A stretch of DNA of 22,088 bases, from contig JALUXR010000012.1 of NCBI GenBank assembly GCA_027013285.1, forward strand, positions 1 through 22,088. The letters are read 5' to 3'. Positions 1-7,624 of the stretch are shown here, in pieces (the stretch's first letter is position 1; each line of letters opens with the position of its first letter). The DNA is from Candidatus Altimarinota bacterium. GTDB lineage: Bacteria; Patescibacteriota; Gracilibacteria; Absconditabacterales; Absconditicoccaceae. The notes beneath the pieces are model-generated. The model was not told the DNA's origin, did not search any database, and saw only the letters and a list, made by a program, of their open reading frames with translations. The translations under genes were made by a program, and so were the position numbers.

Positions 1-435
1 AAACTTATTCTTACAGATATTTCGGCAGAGGCTTTGGAAGTGGCAAAAGAAAATTCAAAAAAATATTTTCAAAAATTTAATAAAATAGATTTTATTGTAA
101 GTGATTTACTTACAGATGTTCCAAAAGATATTTTTGATAAAAAAGTTTTGTTGGTTGCAAATTTACCTTATATTCCGGATGAGGTTTTTGAAGAAAATGC
201 TGAAAGTTCTACTAAAAAGTATGAACCATCTTTGGCATTTTTGTGATGAGAAGATTGATTAGATTTATATAGAAAAATGTTTGATCAAATACTGGAAATA
301 TCTCCTAAAAATATAGTTATGTTTCTTGAAATGATGGATACTCAGATAGAAATTTTAGAAAAAAAATATCCAACTTTTCAATTTGAAGTAGTTGAATATT
401 TTAATTTTTGAATAAGGATAGTGAAAGTAATATAA
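1..435 (+). CDS. prmC: Release factor glutamine methyltransferase PrmC (HemK), 3' part
   Basis: C-terminal part of the SAM-dependent enzyme that methylates the glutamine of the GGQ motif in peptide-chain release factors; the 5' end lies outside the window. The fragment is 144 residues. It begins inside the Rossmann fold (LILTDISAEALEVAKENS, the acidic end of strand 2 that binds SAM ribose), continues to the catalytic N-x-P-Y motif, here NLPYIP, and then FLGGEDGLDLYRK, the usual FxGGxDGLxxxR segment of HemK. Three of those glycines are UGA codons, which is strong evidence for code 25. The reading frame stops at UAA. The last ~20 codons are duplicated downstream at 671-731. In code-25 bacteria RF2 is expected to be absent, so RF1 would be the main substrate (inference). 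Confidence 0.93.
368..428 (+). repeat. 61-bp direct repeat, copy 1 (prmC 3' end)
   Basis: This 61-bp stretch covers the last ~20 sense codons of prmC and matches 671-731 with a single mismatch (C at 379 against A at 682), an offset of 303 bp. This copy belongs to the intact gene. Confidence 0.9.
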
Positions 436-436
436 A

Positions 437-598
437 TTACTGATTATATAAATCTAATAATTCTTGTACAATTTGTTTATGATTGAATCATCTTCAAGTT
501 AATGCTTCGTACAATTTTCAATTACAATCAACTTTATTTAAAAGTTCATTCAATGATGGTTCATCCTTTTTCTGCTCTATTGTTTCATTTTTTATCAT
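437..598 (-). CDS. Hypothetical 53-aa protein in a repeat-bounded cassette
   Basis: Small ORF of 53 residues, read with UGA as glycine (two UGA codons, in CNGKLY and LTGRGF). It begins MIKNETIEQKKDEPSLNELL and ends with a likely helical stretch LYEALTGRGFNHKQIVQEL. It has no signal peptide or membrane segment. A strong sigma-70-type promoter sits 38 bp upstream of the ATG, which supports real expression. It converges on prmC: its stop codon lies one base beyond the prmC stop. The gene and promoter together fill the space between two 61-bp copies of the prmC 3' end. The LxxxGF-xxxxIxxxL pattern faintly recalls a RecX-type three-helix repeat, but it is too short to claim that. No family was recognised. 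Confidence 0.6.
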
Positions 599-635
599 TT
601 TGTTTTTGTTTTAGTATACAAATAAATGTGTTTAT

Positions 636-663
636 ATTATAAAAGTAAAAAAATATTTGTCAA
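636..663 (-). promoter_or_regulatory. Consensus sigma-70 promoter for the 53-aa ORF
   Basis: On the minus strand: a perfect -35 TTGACA (658-663), a 16-bp spacer, and a perfect -10 TATAAT (636-641). Transcription would start near 629, about 30 bases before the ATG at 598. This is the best-matching promoter in the window. Confidence 0.8.
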
Positions 664-670
664 GTTTTAG

Positions 671-731
671 ATCCAACTTTTAAATTTGAAGTAGTTGAAT
701 ATTTTAATTTTTGAATAAGGATAGTGAAAGT
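671..731 (+). repeat. 61-bp direct repeat, copy 2 (displaced prmC tail)
   Basis: Second copy of 368-428 with one mismatch. It is not part of an intact prmC. It ends exactly one base before the stop codon of the converging rny gene (732-734). It lies right behind the promoter of the 53-aa ORF. Confidence 0.88.
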
Positions 732-2249
732 TTATCCTACATAATCAATTACTTTATTTTCTCTTATACTCATAACTTTTATTATACCAGGGTAGTCTAA
801 GTTTTCTTTTATCTTATTTTTTATTGTTTTATTTAATTTTTGAACATCAAAATCTGAAACTATATTTTCATCTACAAATGCCCATATTTCTCTACCAGCT
901 TGCATAATATATGCTTTTTTAACTCATTCTACATTTAAGACAAGATTTTCTAATTCTTTTATTCTTTCTATATATCTGTCTGTAGAATTATTTCTTACTC
1001 ATTCTCTACCAGCTGAAATAGCATCAGCCGCAGTTACTATCCAAGATATTGGGTGAATTTGTGGAACTTCGAAGTGATGTGATTCTGCAGCATTTACAAC
1101 TATATCTGAGAAATTATGTTGTCTAAGTATATCTGCTCATACTCTTGGATGAGATTCTCAAGAATTTACATCTATTTTTCCAATATCATGTAATAAACCT
1201 GCTTTTTTTGCTAATAATGTATCATATCATAGTTCTGCAGCAAGAAGTTCAGAAATTTTAGCAACTTCCTTACTATGAGATAATAAATTTTGTCAGTATG
1301 AATATCTAAGTTCAAATCTACCAATATATTCTAATATCTTATTATCCATCATAGGAATTCATAATTCAAGTAATGTTTCTTTACCAATATCTTGTAATAT
1401 TTCTGGTAACAATATTTCTGTTTCTTTAAAATATTTTTCGATATATACTGGATTTATTCTTCCATCTTTTATTAATTTTTCTAATGTAATTTTTGCAATG
1501 AATCTTTTTTCTGGCTCAAAACTACTTATTTTTACAATTCAAGGAGTATCATCCATAGATAAATTTACTCAAGTTAACTGTTCAAAAAATTGAATATTTC
1601 TTCATTCTCTTCAAATAATTCTTCATTTATAATCTTCTGATGGTAACTCAACACTTTCAACTAAGAAATTATTACTTTTTTCTACAGCAACACGATAAAT
1701 AGTCTTAGCTATAATTGAATTAGCTTCTTTTTTAGCATTATCTGTAGTATCTTTTTTAATTTTTTCTACAATATTAAATAAATCTTGAGAATACTCTTTT
1801 TCAGTTTTATCAAAAATAATGTTTTTTGCATCTTGTTCTGATAATTTTCAAATTTCAAACACTTTATTTTCAACTTCTTTTTCTTTATTGTTCAGATATT
1901 GTTTTTTATCTATAAGCTCTTCTTCTTTTTTAAGAAGATTTGATTGTTTCTCTTCTAATTGTTTTATTATTCATAAAGATTGTTTTTCTGCTCTTTCTAT
2001 AATTTTTTCACCTTCTTCTTCTGCTTTTTTTGTAGTATTTTTAAAAACTTCTTCTGCTTTATTGTTTGCTTTTTCAATAATATTTAAAGCTTTTTCATTA
2101 CTTTCTTTGATTTGTGATTGGATATCTTTTCATTTTTTCTCTAAAATACGGTCATATATTAGTTTTCATAACAATCATCATAATACTATAGATAATATTA
2201 TAAGTATTATTACTAGTCATATTCAAAAACTTCAACTTAAATTGTTCAT
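732..2249 (-). CDS. rny: Ribonuclease Y
   Basis: Membrane-anchored endoribonuclease that starts mRNA decay in many bacteria lacking RNase E. The protein is 505 residues, close to the usual ~520. In order: an N-terminal membrane helix (about residues 9-30, IGLVIILIILSIVLGGLLG); a long charged coiled coil (about 35-160); a KH RNA-binding domain with GRIIGREGRNIQFFE; an HD metal-dependent phosphodiesterase domain with the motif LLHDIGK and a second histidine pair in ESHHFE; and the family's typical end, here IKVMSIRENKVIDYVG. The start at 2249 gives a proper membrane anchor directly after the methionine. No Shine-Dalgarno site is seen. It lies 54 bp behind pyrH and is probably cotranscribed with it. 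Its 3' end abuts the displaced prmC repeat. Confidence 0.95.
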
Positions 2250-2303
2250 AATTAAAAAATTATTACATTATAAAATAATATAACTTTTACTAGAAAATAT
2301 TTT

Positions 2304-3014
2304 TTACTTTTTAGCTATAATTTTTGTTCATTTAAATTTATTACTTCAGATATTATCAATACTATTTATCTTTGTTACAAAAATATCTAATCATTCATCT
2401 TTTGCTAAAGCAATAGCACTTTGATCTAAGATTCTTAATCATTTTTCTAATGCTTCATCTACACTTAAGCTATTATATCTTTTTGCATCTTTAAATTTTG
2501 ATGGGTCTTTATCATAAACTCAATCTACTTTTGTTCATTTAACCATAAAATCACAATTTAATTCTAATGCTCTTAAAACAGCAGCTGAATCAGTTGTAAA
2601 ATATGGATTTCAAGTTCAGGCAACACATATAACAACTCTTTGTCTATCTAAATGTTTTATAGCTCTTCTTCTAATAAAAGTTTCTGCAACTCTTGGGATT
2701 TCCAAAGCTGACATAATTCTAACTTCATTTCAATTTTTTTCTATAGCATCTCCTAATGCCATACCATTCATAATAGTTGCTAACATTCACATATAATCTG
2801 CAGTTCATCTATCTATTCATTTTGCAGCTCAAGCAACTCATCTAAAAATATTTCATCATCATATTACAATAACTATTTGAATATTTGCATATTTACTTAA
2901 ATAAACAACTTTTTTAGCTAGAGTGTCTAAAAAATTAGTATCTATACCATATCATTGTTTATCAGCTAATGCTTCTCCAGATAACTTAAGTAATATTCTT
3001 TTAGGTTTATTCAT
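2304..3014 (-). CDS. pyrH: UMP kinase
   Basis: Bacterial-type UMP kinase (amino-acid kinase fold) converting UMP to UDP with ATP in pyrimidine nucleotide synthesis; cytoplasmic hexamer in the family. It has 236 residues, typical length. Recognised by the N-terminal RILLKLSGEAL, then IGGGNIFRG (about residues 51-59), the UMP-binding region ADYMGMLATIMNGMAL, the segment GTGNPYFTTDSAA and TKVDGVYDKDP. The three glycines of the GGGN motif are encoded by three consecutive UGA codons (2853-2861), an unusually clear sign of code 25. It heads the pyrH-rny operon, with a promoter at 3055-3082. The usual neighbours tsf and frr are not in the window. Confidence 0.96.
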
Positions 3015-3026
3015 TATATTTTATTT

Positions 3027-3048
3027 GCTAATAAAAACTATAATTAGC
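3027..3048. promoter_or_regulatory. Inverted repeat at the pyrH start site
   Basis: GCTAAT (3027-3032), a 10-base centre, then ATTAGC (3043-3048). It lies at the predicted pyrH transcription start, so it could be an operator or a 5' hairpin of the mRNA. On the plus strand the centre contains TATAAT (3039-3044), which might serve the divergent gene at 3157, but no good -35 accompanies it. Confidence 0.35.
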
Positions 3049-3054
3049 TTGTGA

Positions 3055-3082
3055 AATATACATAAATATTATTTAAAATCAA
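3055..3082 (-). promoter_or_regulatory. Promoter of the pyrH-rny operon
   Basis: Minus strand: -35 TTGATT (3077-3082), a 16-bp spacer, -10 TATATT (3055-3060). The predicted start is near 3048, giving a leader of about 34 bases before the pyrH ATG. The spacer length equals that of the other promoters in the window. Confidence 0.55.
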
Positions 3083-3156
3083 TTTGTTTTTGAAATCATT
3101 TTAAAAATATATATAACAATTTAGTAAATTTTAAACTTTAATTAAGTTATTATTAA

Positions 3157-4404
3157 ATGAAATATTTTATATGATTATTATTTATATTATCTATAATTTT
3201 AAATTATTTTTATCATAGTATAGTTTTAAATAATGATACTTTTAAAAAGAAATATAATATAAGTGTTGATGTTAAAGATGATTATAGACACTTTTTTTTC
3301 TTACAAGATCATGATCCTATTTTTGTTTTTAAGAATCAGATTTTAGATAAGTATACAAAATATAGTTTTGAAAATAAAAAACCTTGATTAGTTTATCCAA
3401 ACCAGCAAACTATAGTAGATTTGGATTATATCGAGAATATTCAATATTCTGCATCCTATATAAATAGTTATGAGGCTAAGTTTCTTTATAATGATTTTAA
3501 TTATATTACAAATTTATCTCCTTATTTTTTAGCTGTTTATAATCTATGAGAACTTATTTTACCTGCATGAAAGACTTATAAGGATTTTAGATTTAAACAA
3601 AAAATAAAAACTTGGAAAAATACAGTTAAATTATGAGAAAAATGAGTATATTTTAATTGTAATGAAAATAAAATAAAAAATATCTTATCATTATCTGATA
3701 AAGAGTATTTAAAAATAGCTTATTCAAAAACTTGAGTTTTTTATGAAAAAAATTCAAACCCTTGTCCAGATATTGATTTACCATCTACTTTATGATTTAA
3801 TTATTTTTATTATCTTAAAGATTTAAAGAATACAATTAAATATTATAAAATTGCTTGATTTCAAAAAAGTGCTTTACCTTGAATTATTTGAATGGTTGCA
3901 GTTGCAAATTGATTATTGTGAGAGCATGAAAAAACAATTTATTTATTATTAGAAAAAGTGAGTTGATTGTATGATAGATTAAAAGAAAAAAATATTTCGG
4001 ATAAAAAAGCTAAAATAATAAAAAGGACAATTCAAAATTCTATAAAGAGAGCAGAGGAAGAATTGAATTTATACATTATTTCTCAAACTGATAAGAAGAA
4101 TCCTAATTGTGATAAAGATTATAATTGTTTAGAAAAAAAATGATTTATAAAAAAAGAAATCGATACATTAATTAATGAATGTAAAAAAGATAAAGATTTA
4201 ATACATATAAAAACTGTTCAAGATTTATTTTCAAAAAATATAAAAAAAACTATGTCAGATAGTAAGTGTTTTCTTTTAAGTGTTTGATTACAAAGTTGAT
4301 TAATTAATAGAAATTGAAAACTAAAATCTGCATTATTGAAGTGATGAACTTATTATTATGATACAGATAGACAATGATGGTGGGTTCATATACTTGAAAA
4401 ATAA
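3157..4404 (+). CDS. Hypothetical exported or membrane-anchored TPR-like protein
   Basis: A 415-residue protein, function not recognised. It starts with one hydrophobic helix directly after the methionine (about residues 4-22, FIGLLFILSIILNYFYHSIV), so it is either anchored in or secreted across the cytoplasmic membrane. The middle (about 110-140, ITNLSPYFLAVYNLGELILP) and residues ~205-265 (FYYLKDLKNTIKYYKIAGF, then LPGIIGMVAVANGLLGEHEKTIYLLLE) have the helix-pair spacing of tetratricopeptide-type repeats. The C-terminal third is lysine-rich with several cysteines (ECKKDKD, DSKCF). A final GGTYYYDTDRQGWWVHILEK segment may be a small beta hairpin. It is divergent from pyrH and is followed 24 bp later by the FemAB-like gene, suggesting a role in the cell envelope. 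Many UGA glycine codons. Confidence 0.72.
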
Positions 4405-4428
4405 TTTAATTAAATAATATAAAAATAT

Positions 4429-5463
4429 ATGCAATTAAAAAAAATAGACGATAAACAAATATGGAATGATTTTATAGAAAATAATAATTTTGAGTTTTAT
4501 AGTTTTTTATCATCTTATGAATGGTGAGAGTTTAAAGAAAGTTTTTGATTTCCAGTTTTAAGATATGGAATTTATGAAAATAACAAATTAATTTGAATTA
4601 TACCTTTGATTAAAACTATTGCAAAAAGATGAAGTTATTTGTTTGTTCCTCATACTCCGTTGATTATATGAGATTATTTTGAAATTTTATGAAAAATAAA
4701 AAATCAATTGATACAAATAGCAAAAGATGAAAAAGTAAGTTTTATAAGATTTAATTCTCCAGTGCAAAATACTTTTGAAAATTATCAAAACTTTAAAAAA
4801 TTATGATTTCGTCTTGCTCCAATTCATGAACATGCTGAAGATACACATTTATTGGATTTAACAAAATCAGAAGAAGAATTATTTAAACAAATTAAGAAAA
4901 AAGATAGATATTATGTAAATAGAGCAGAAAAAGAGTGAGTCCAAATTAGGATAGATAATAAAATAGATCATATTGAAACTTTAATTAAAATGCATCAAGA
5001 ACATAGTAAAAAAGTTGGTTATCATGCATTTTCAGAAAAATATATCAAAAATTTATACAAATATTTTCCAGAAAATATAAAAACTATATCTGCTTCTTAC
5101 AATTGACAGATAGAATCTATACTTATGACTATAAAATTTTGAGAAACTTGTGTTTATTATGTAGCTGCTTCTGATATAAAAAGTAAAAAATTTTCACCAA
5201 ATTATATTTGTCAGTGGGAAGCTATTAAACAAGCAAAAAAAGATGGTGCAAAAGTATATAATTTCTGGTGAGTTGCTCCAGATGATAACCCAAAACACCC
5301 TATTCAGTGAGTTACTTCTTTTAAGAGAAAATGGGGAGGTTATGATTATTTCTTGGTTCATGCACAAGACTTAGTAGTAAGTCCAAAATATTGGCTAACT
5401 TGGTTATTTGAAACTTGAAGAAGAATAAAAAGAGGTTATTATTATGTTATCCCGAAAAAATAA
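4429..5463 (+). CDS. FemA/FemX-like peptidyltransferase (GNAT fold)
   Basis: Family of tRNA-dependent aminoacyltransferases that add bridge amino acids to lipid II, in the cytoplasm at the membrane. 344 residues, typical length. Visible family features: an N-terminal SSYEWGEFKESFGF segment (Q/EW near the start of the first GNAT domain), GIYENNKLIGIIPLIK, the DTHLLDLTKSEEELFKQIKKKDRYYVNRAEKEGV segment (the usual 'L...W..m..k.R..IrkAekkGv' region), a second GNAT half with YNGQIESILMTIKFGETCVYYVAASD, and YNFWGVAPDDNPKHPIQGVTSFKRKWGG, the conserved end-of-domain signature. The acceptor and donor amino acid cannot be told from sequence. It lies between a membrane-anchored TPR-like protein and a PrsW-like protease, so an envelope function is likely. 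Plain ATG start, no clear ribosome-binding site. Confidence 0.85.
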
Positions 5464-5485
5464 ATTTACATTAAACCATTAACTT

Positions 5486-6340
5486 ATGCTATATTTGGCT
5501 ATTGGAATACTAATTATATCAATATTTTTTACTGCTAAGTTTTGGCTTTGGCTTTATCGTAATGCTTTTTGAATTCAAATAAATAAGAAAATAATTTTTA
5601 TAACATTATTTGTTGGTTGAATAGCAGCTTGAAGTATTTTGTTGTTTCCTAAAATAGCTGAATATTTTCATTTTTTATCTTTTACGAATAATGATTACAA
5701 TTATAAAGTTTTGTTTACTTTTATGTTTTATGTAAACATACTTATTTTGATTTTAAATCTAATTTTGAGGAAATTTTCTTTTCAACAATTATTTAATTTA
5801 GTATCTTTTGATATATTTTTTGTAATTTTGTATTTTATATTATGAAAATTTAATTTAGGTATAGAAATTCAAAGTATAGTTTATTACTATCTTTTCGTAG
5901 CTTACGGTGAGGAATTTATAAAAAGTCAGTTAGCATTTTCTATAAATAATAAAATAGGTGAGTTGAAGTCAGATTTGCTTTTATATCATATTTTGGTTGC
6001 TATTGGTTTTGCATTTTGGGAAAATATAGTTTATCTTACTTGATGAATTACTTGAACAACATTTTTAACTGTATTGGCTTGATGAATTTGAATAGTTATT
6101 ATGAGATGAGTTTTAGGATTTTGAGCTCATACTTTCTATTCAAGTATGGTTTGAATGTGAAATATTTTATGAAGTTTTCTAATTTTTGTATGAATTTTGT
6201 TTGCTATGTGAATTCATTATGCTTATGATATGAGTTTATACTTTGATTACAAAATAGTTATTCCTATTTTTGTAGTTGTTATGTATGCTTGGATAAGTTA
6301 TATTTTTTATAAACTTGATAGAATTTATGTAGATTTATAG
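5486..6340 (+). CDS. PrsW-family intramembrane metalloprotease (M82)
   Basis: Polytopic membrane protein of 284 residues with about eight hydrophobic segments. It contains the four PrsW signatures in order: EExxK (GEEFIKSQ, E142-E143-K146), FxxxE (FAFWENIVY, E179), a histidine in GFGAHTFYSS (H215) and a second in GIHYAYD (H244). These are the predicted zinc ligands and catalytic glutamates of site-1 proteases such as Bacillus PrsW, which cleaves an anti-sigma factor; the substrate here is unknown. The start is the first ATG after an in-frame UAA at 5480-5482. It begins 22 bp after the FemAB-like gene and is probably in the same operon. About ten glycines in the membrane part are UGA. Stop is UAG. 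Confidence 0.82.
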
Positions 6341-6399
6341 ATAATGATTAGTAAAATATAAGAGTCTTAAAAAAAATAATTTATTATTTAAAATAAAAT

Positions 6400-6636
6400 A
6401 TGTTAAAATATATATTTACTGGAACTTGAAGAGAATTAACTAGATTTATAAAACCTTTGTTTTATAGATGATTTGTAAATAAAGTTATTAGGCAAAATTA
6501 TATTGCTGTTTATACTTTGGAAAATAAAAAACTTATAAAAACTAACTGAATATGAGTTATCTTCGATACAGATAAAAAGTTAGAGTTAGAAGAAATTTTA
6601 AATAAAAATAATAACTTTCAAATATGGGAAAAATAA
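6400..6636 (+). CDS. Hypothetical 78-aa protein
   Basis: Small basic protein of 78 residues, no family recognised. N-terminus MLKYIFTGTGRELTRFIKPLFYRGF, then NYIAVYTLENKKLIKTNGIGVIFD, which looks like a beta meander, and a short helical end. No membrane segment or signal. Its last codons overlap the next gene by 13 bases (6624-6636), implying translational coupling and a common role. It follows the PrsW-like gene by 59 bp. Confidence 0.6.
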
Positions 6637-7499
6637 ACTTTTTGTATGAAACTAAAAAATGAGAATATTTAGTTTGAAATTTAGAAAATTGAAAATTAAA
6701 AGATAAAAAATACTATTTTTGAAAATTGATAAATCTAGATTATGCTGATGAAATTAACCTTTATTTATTGGATACAAAATTTAATTATTATTCTAAAAGT
6801 TTTATTTCAAATGATAAAAAAATAACTTTACAAGATATAGAATTAAATCTTAAAAAAATTAACTTATGAAAAGATAGATTTATCGGGTATACTATTAGTA
6901 ATATTAAAATAAATTGAGAAAAAAGTGATATTTTGTTATGAAAATTTTGAGAGATAACTTACACTATTTGAATTTATACTTTGGATAGTCTGAACTATAA
7001 TAACATATTGAAAGATTTTTGAAAAAATATGAAATTAAACATATTTCCTACTTCTTTTTGGACTGTAAAATCTTTATGAAATGAAATATGAAATTGAAAC
7101 TTATTATATTTATGAGAGAATAAAATAGAAATTATTGTTATAGATAATTGATTTTATAAATATATTGAAGTTTTAGATATTTGATTACTACAATTAAAAA
7201 ATAATATTTTTGAAGTTTTTTGAAAACAAATAAATAGTTTAGAATGATTGTCTGATTTTCATAAAAAGATTTATTTTAAAAATATAGATATTTTTTTAGA
7301 GCCAATTATTTTGTTTTTAAAAGATAATATTATAAATGATAAAATTCTTGTTATATGAGATTTTACAAGTTTGCCAGAGTTTATCCAAATATTATGAAAT
7401 AAATTGAAAACAAATACTATTCCAGTTAGAATTTGAAAAAAAGAATTTAAAACAGTAGAAAAGGCAGATATTTATAGTATTTTGAAAAATAATAAATAA
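6624..7499 (+). CDS. Hypothetical protein, possibly a degenerate actin-like/PilM-FtsA fold
   Basis: 291 residues, rich in UGA glycine codons. It starts inside the previous gene, at an ATG 13 bases before that gene's end. Not confidently recognised. The segment GNLLYLGENKIEIIVIDNGFYKYIEVLDIGL (about 150-185) resembles the second-phosphate region of PilM/FtsA-type actin-like ATPases, and ILVIGDFTSLPEFIQILGNKLKTNTIPV (about 245-270) resembles their adenosine segment ('GG.s.ipgl...l...l..pv'), but the catalytic residues are not conserved. That reading is a remote-similarity guess. No membrane segment. The next gene is dnaK, on its own promoter. Confidence 0.65.
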
Positions 7500-7537
7500 T
7501 TTTTAGTAGCACCTAGATAAAAAAAGTGATATTTCTC

Positions 7538-7565
7538 TTGATTTTTTTTAAATAAAAATTATTAT
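7538..7565 (+). promoter_or_regulatory. Promoter of dnaK
   Basis: -35 TTGATT (7538-7543), a 16-bp spacer and -10 TATTAT (7560-7565). The predicted start falls near 7572, inside the CIRCE-like operator, leaving a leader of about 50 bases. Confidence 0.55.
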
Positions 7566-7590
7566 AGCACACAACATAGTAATATGCTAT
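7564..7590. promoter_or_regulatory. CIRCE-like operator (HrcA site) upstream of dnaK
   Basis: ATAGCACAC (7564-7572), nine bases, ATATGCTAT (7582-7590). The architecture 9-N9-9 and the AGCAC / TGCTA cores match the CIRCE element (TTAGCACTC-N9-GAGTGCTAA), bound by the heat-shock repressor HrcA. The half-sites pair at seven of nine positions. It overlaps the -10 and the start site of dnaK, as expected for repression. hrcA itself is not in the window. Confidence 0.68.
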
Positions 7591-7624
7591 GAAAATAAAA
7601 ATTTATATATTAATTAAATAAAAC

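Noticed and set aside
1819..2283. A 154-aa plus-strand open frame rich in Phe and Ser
   Set aside because: It is the antisense shadow of the RNase Y coiled coil and membrane helix; composition reflects the reverse of Lys/Glu codons.
5444..5482. A 12-codon ORF overlapping the end of the FemAB-like gene
   Set aside because: Too short and without family resemblance; it is merely the open stretch before the in-frame UAA preceding the PrsW-like start.
7501..7550. Possible terminator (A-rich then T-rich stretch) after the actin-like gene
   Set aside because: A-tract and T-tract could pair, but the stem core (GTGA against CTTGA) is weak; it overlaps the dnaK -35 region and could not be distinguished from base composition.
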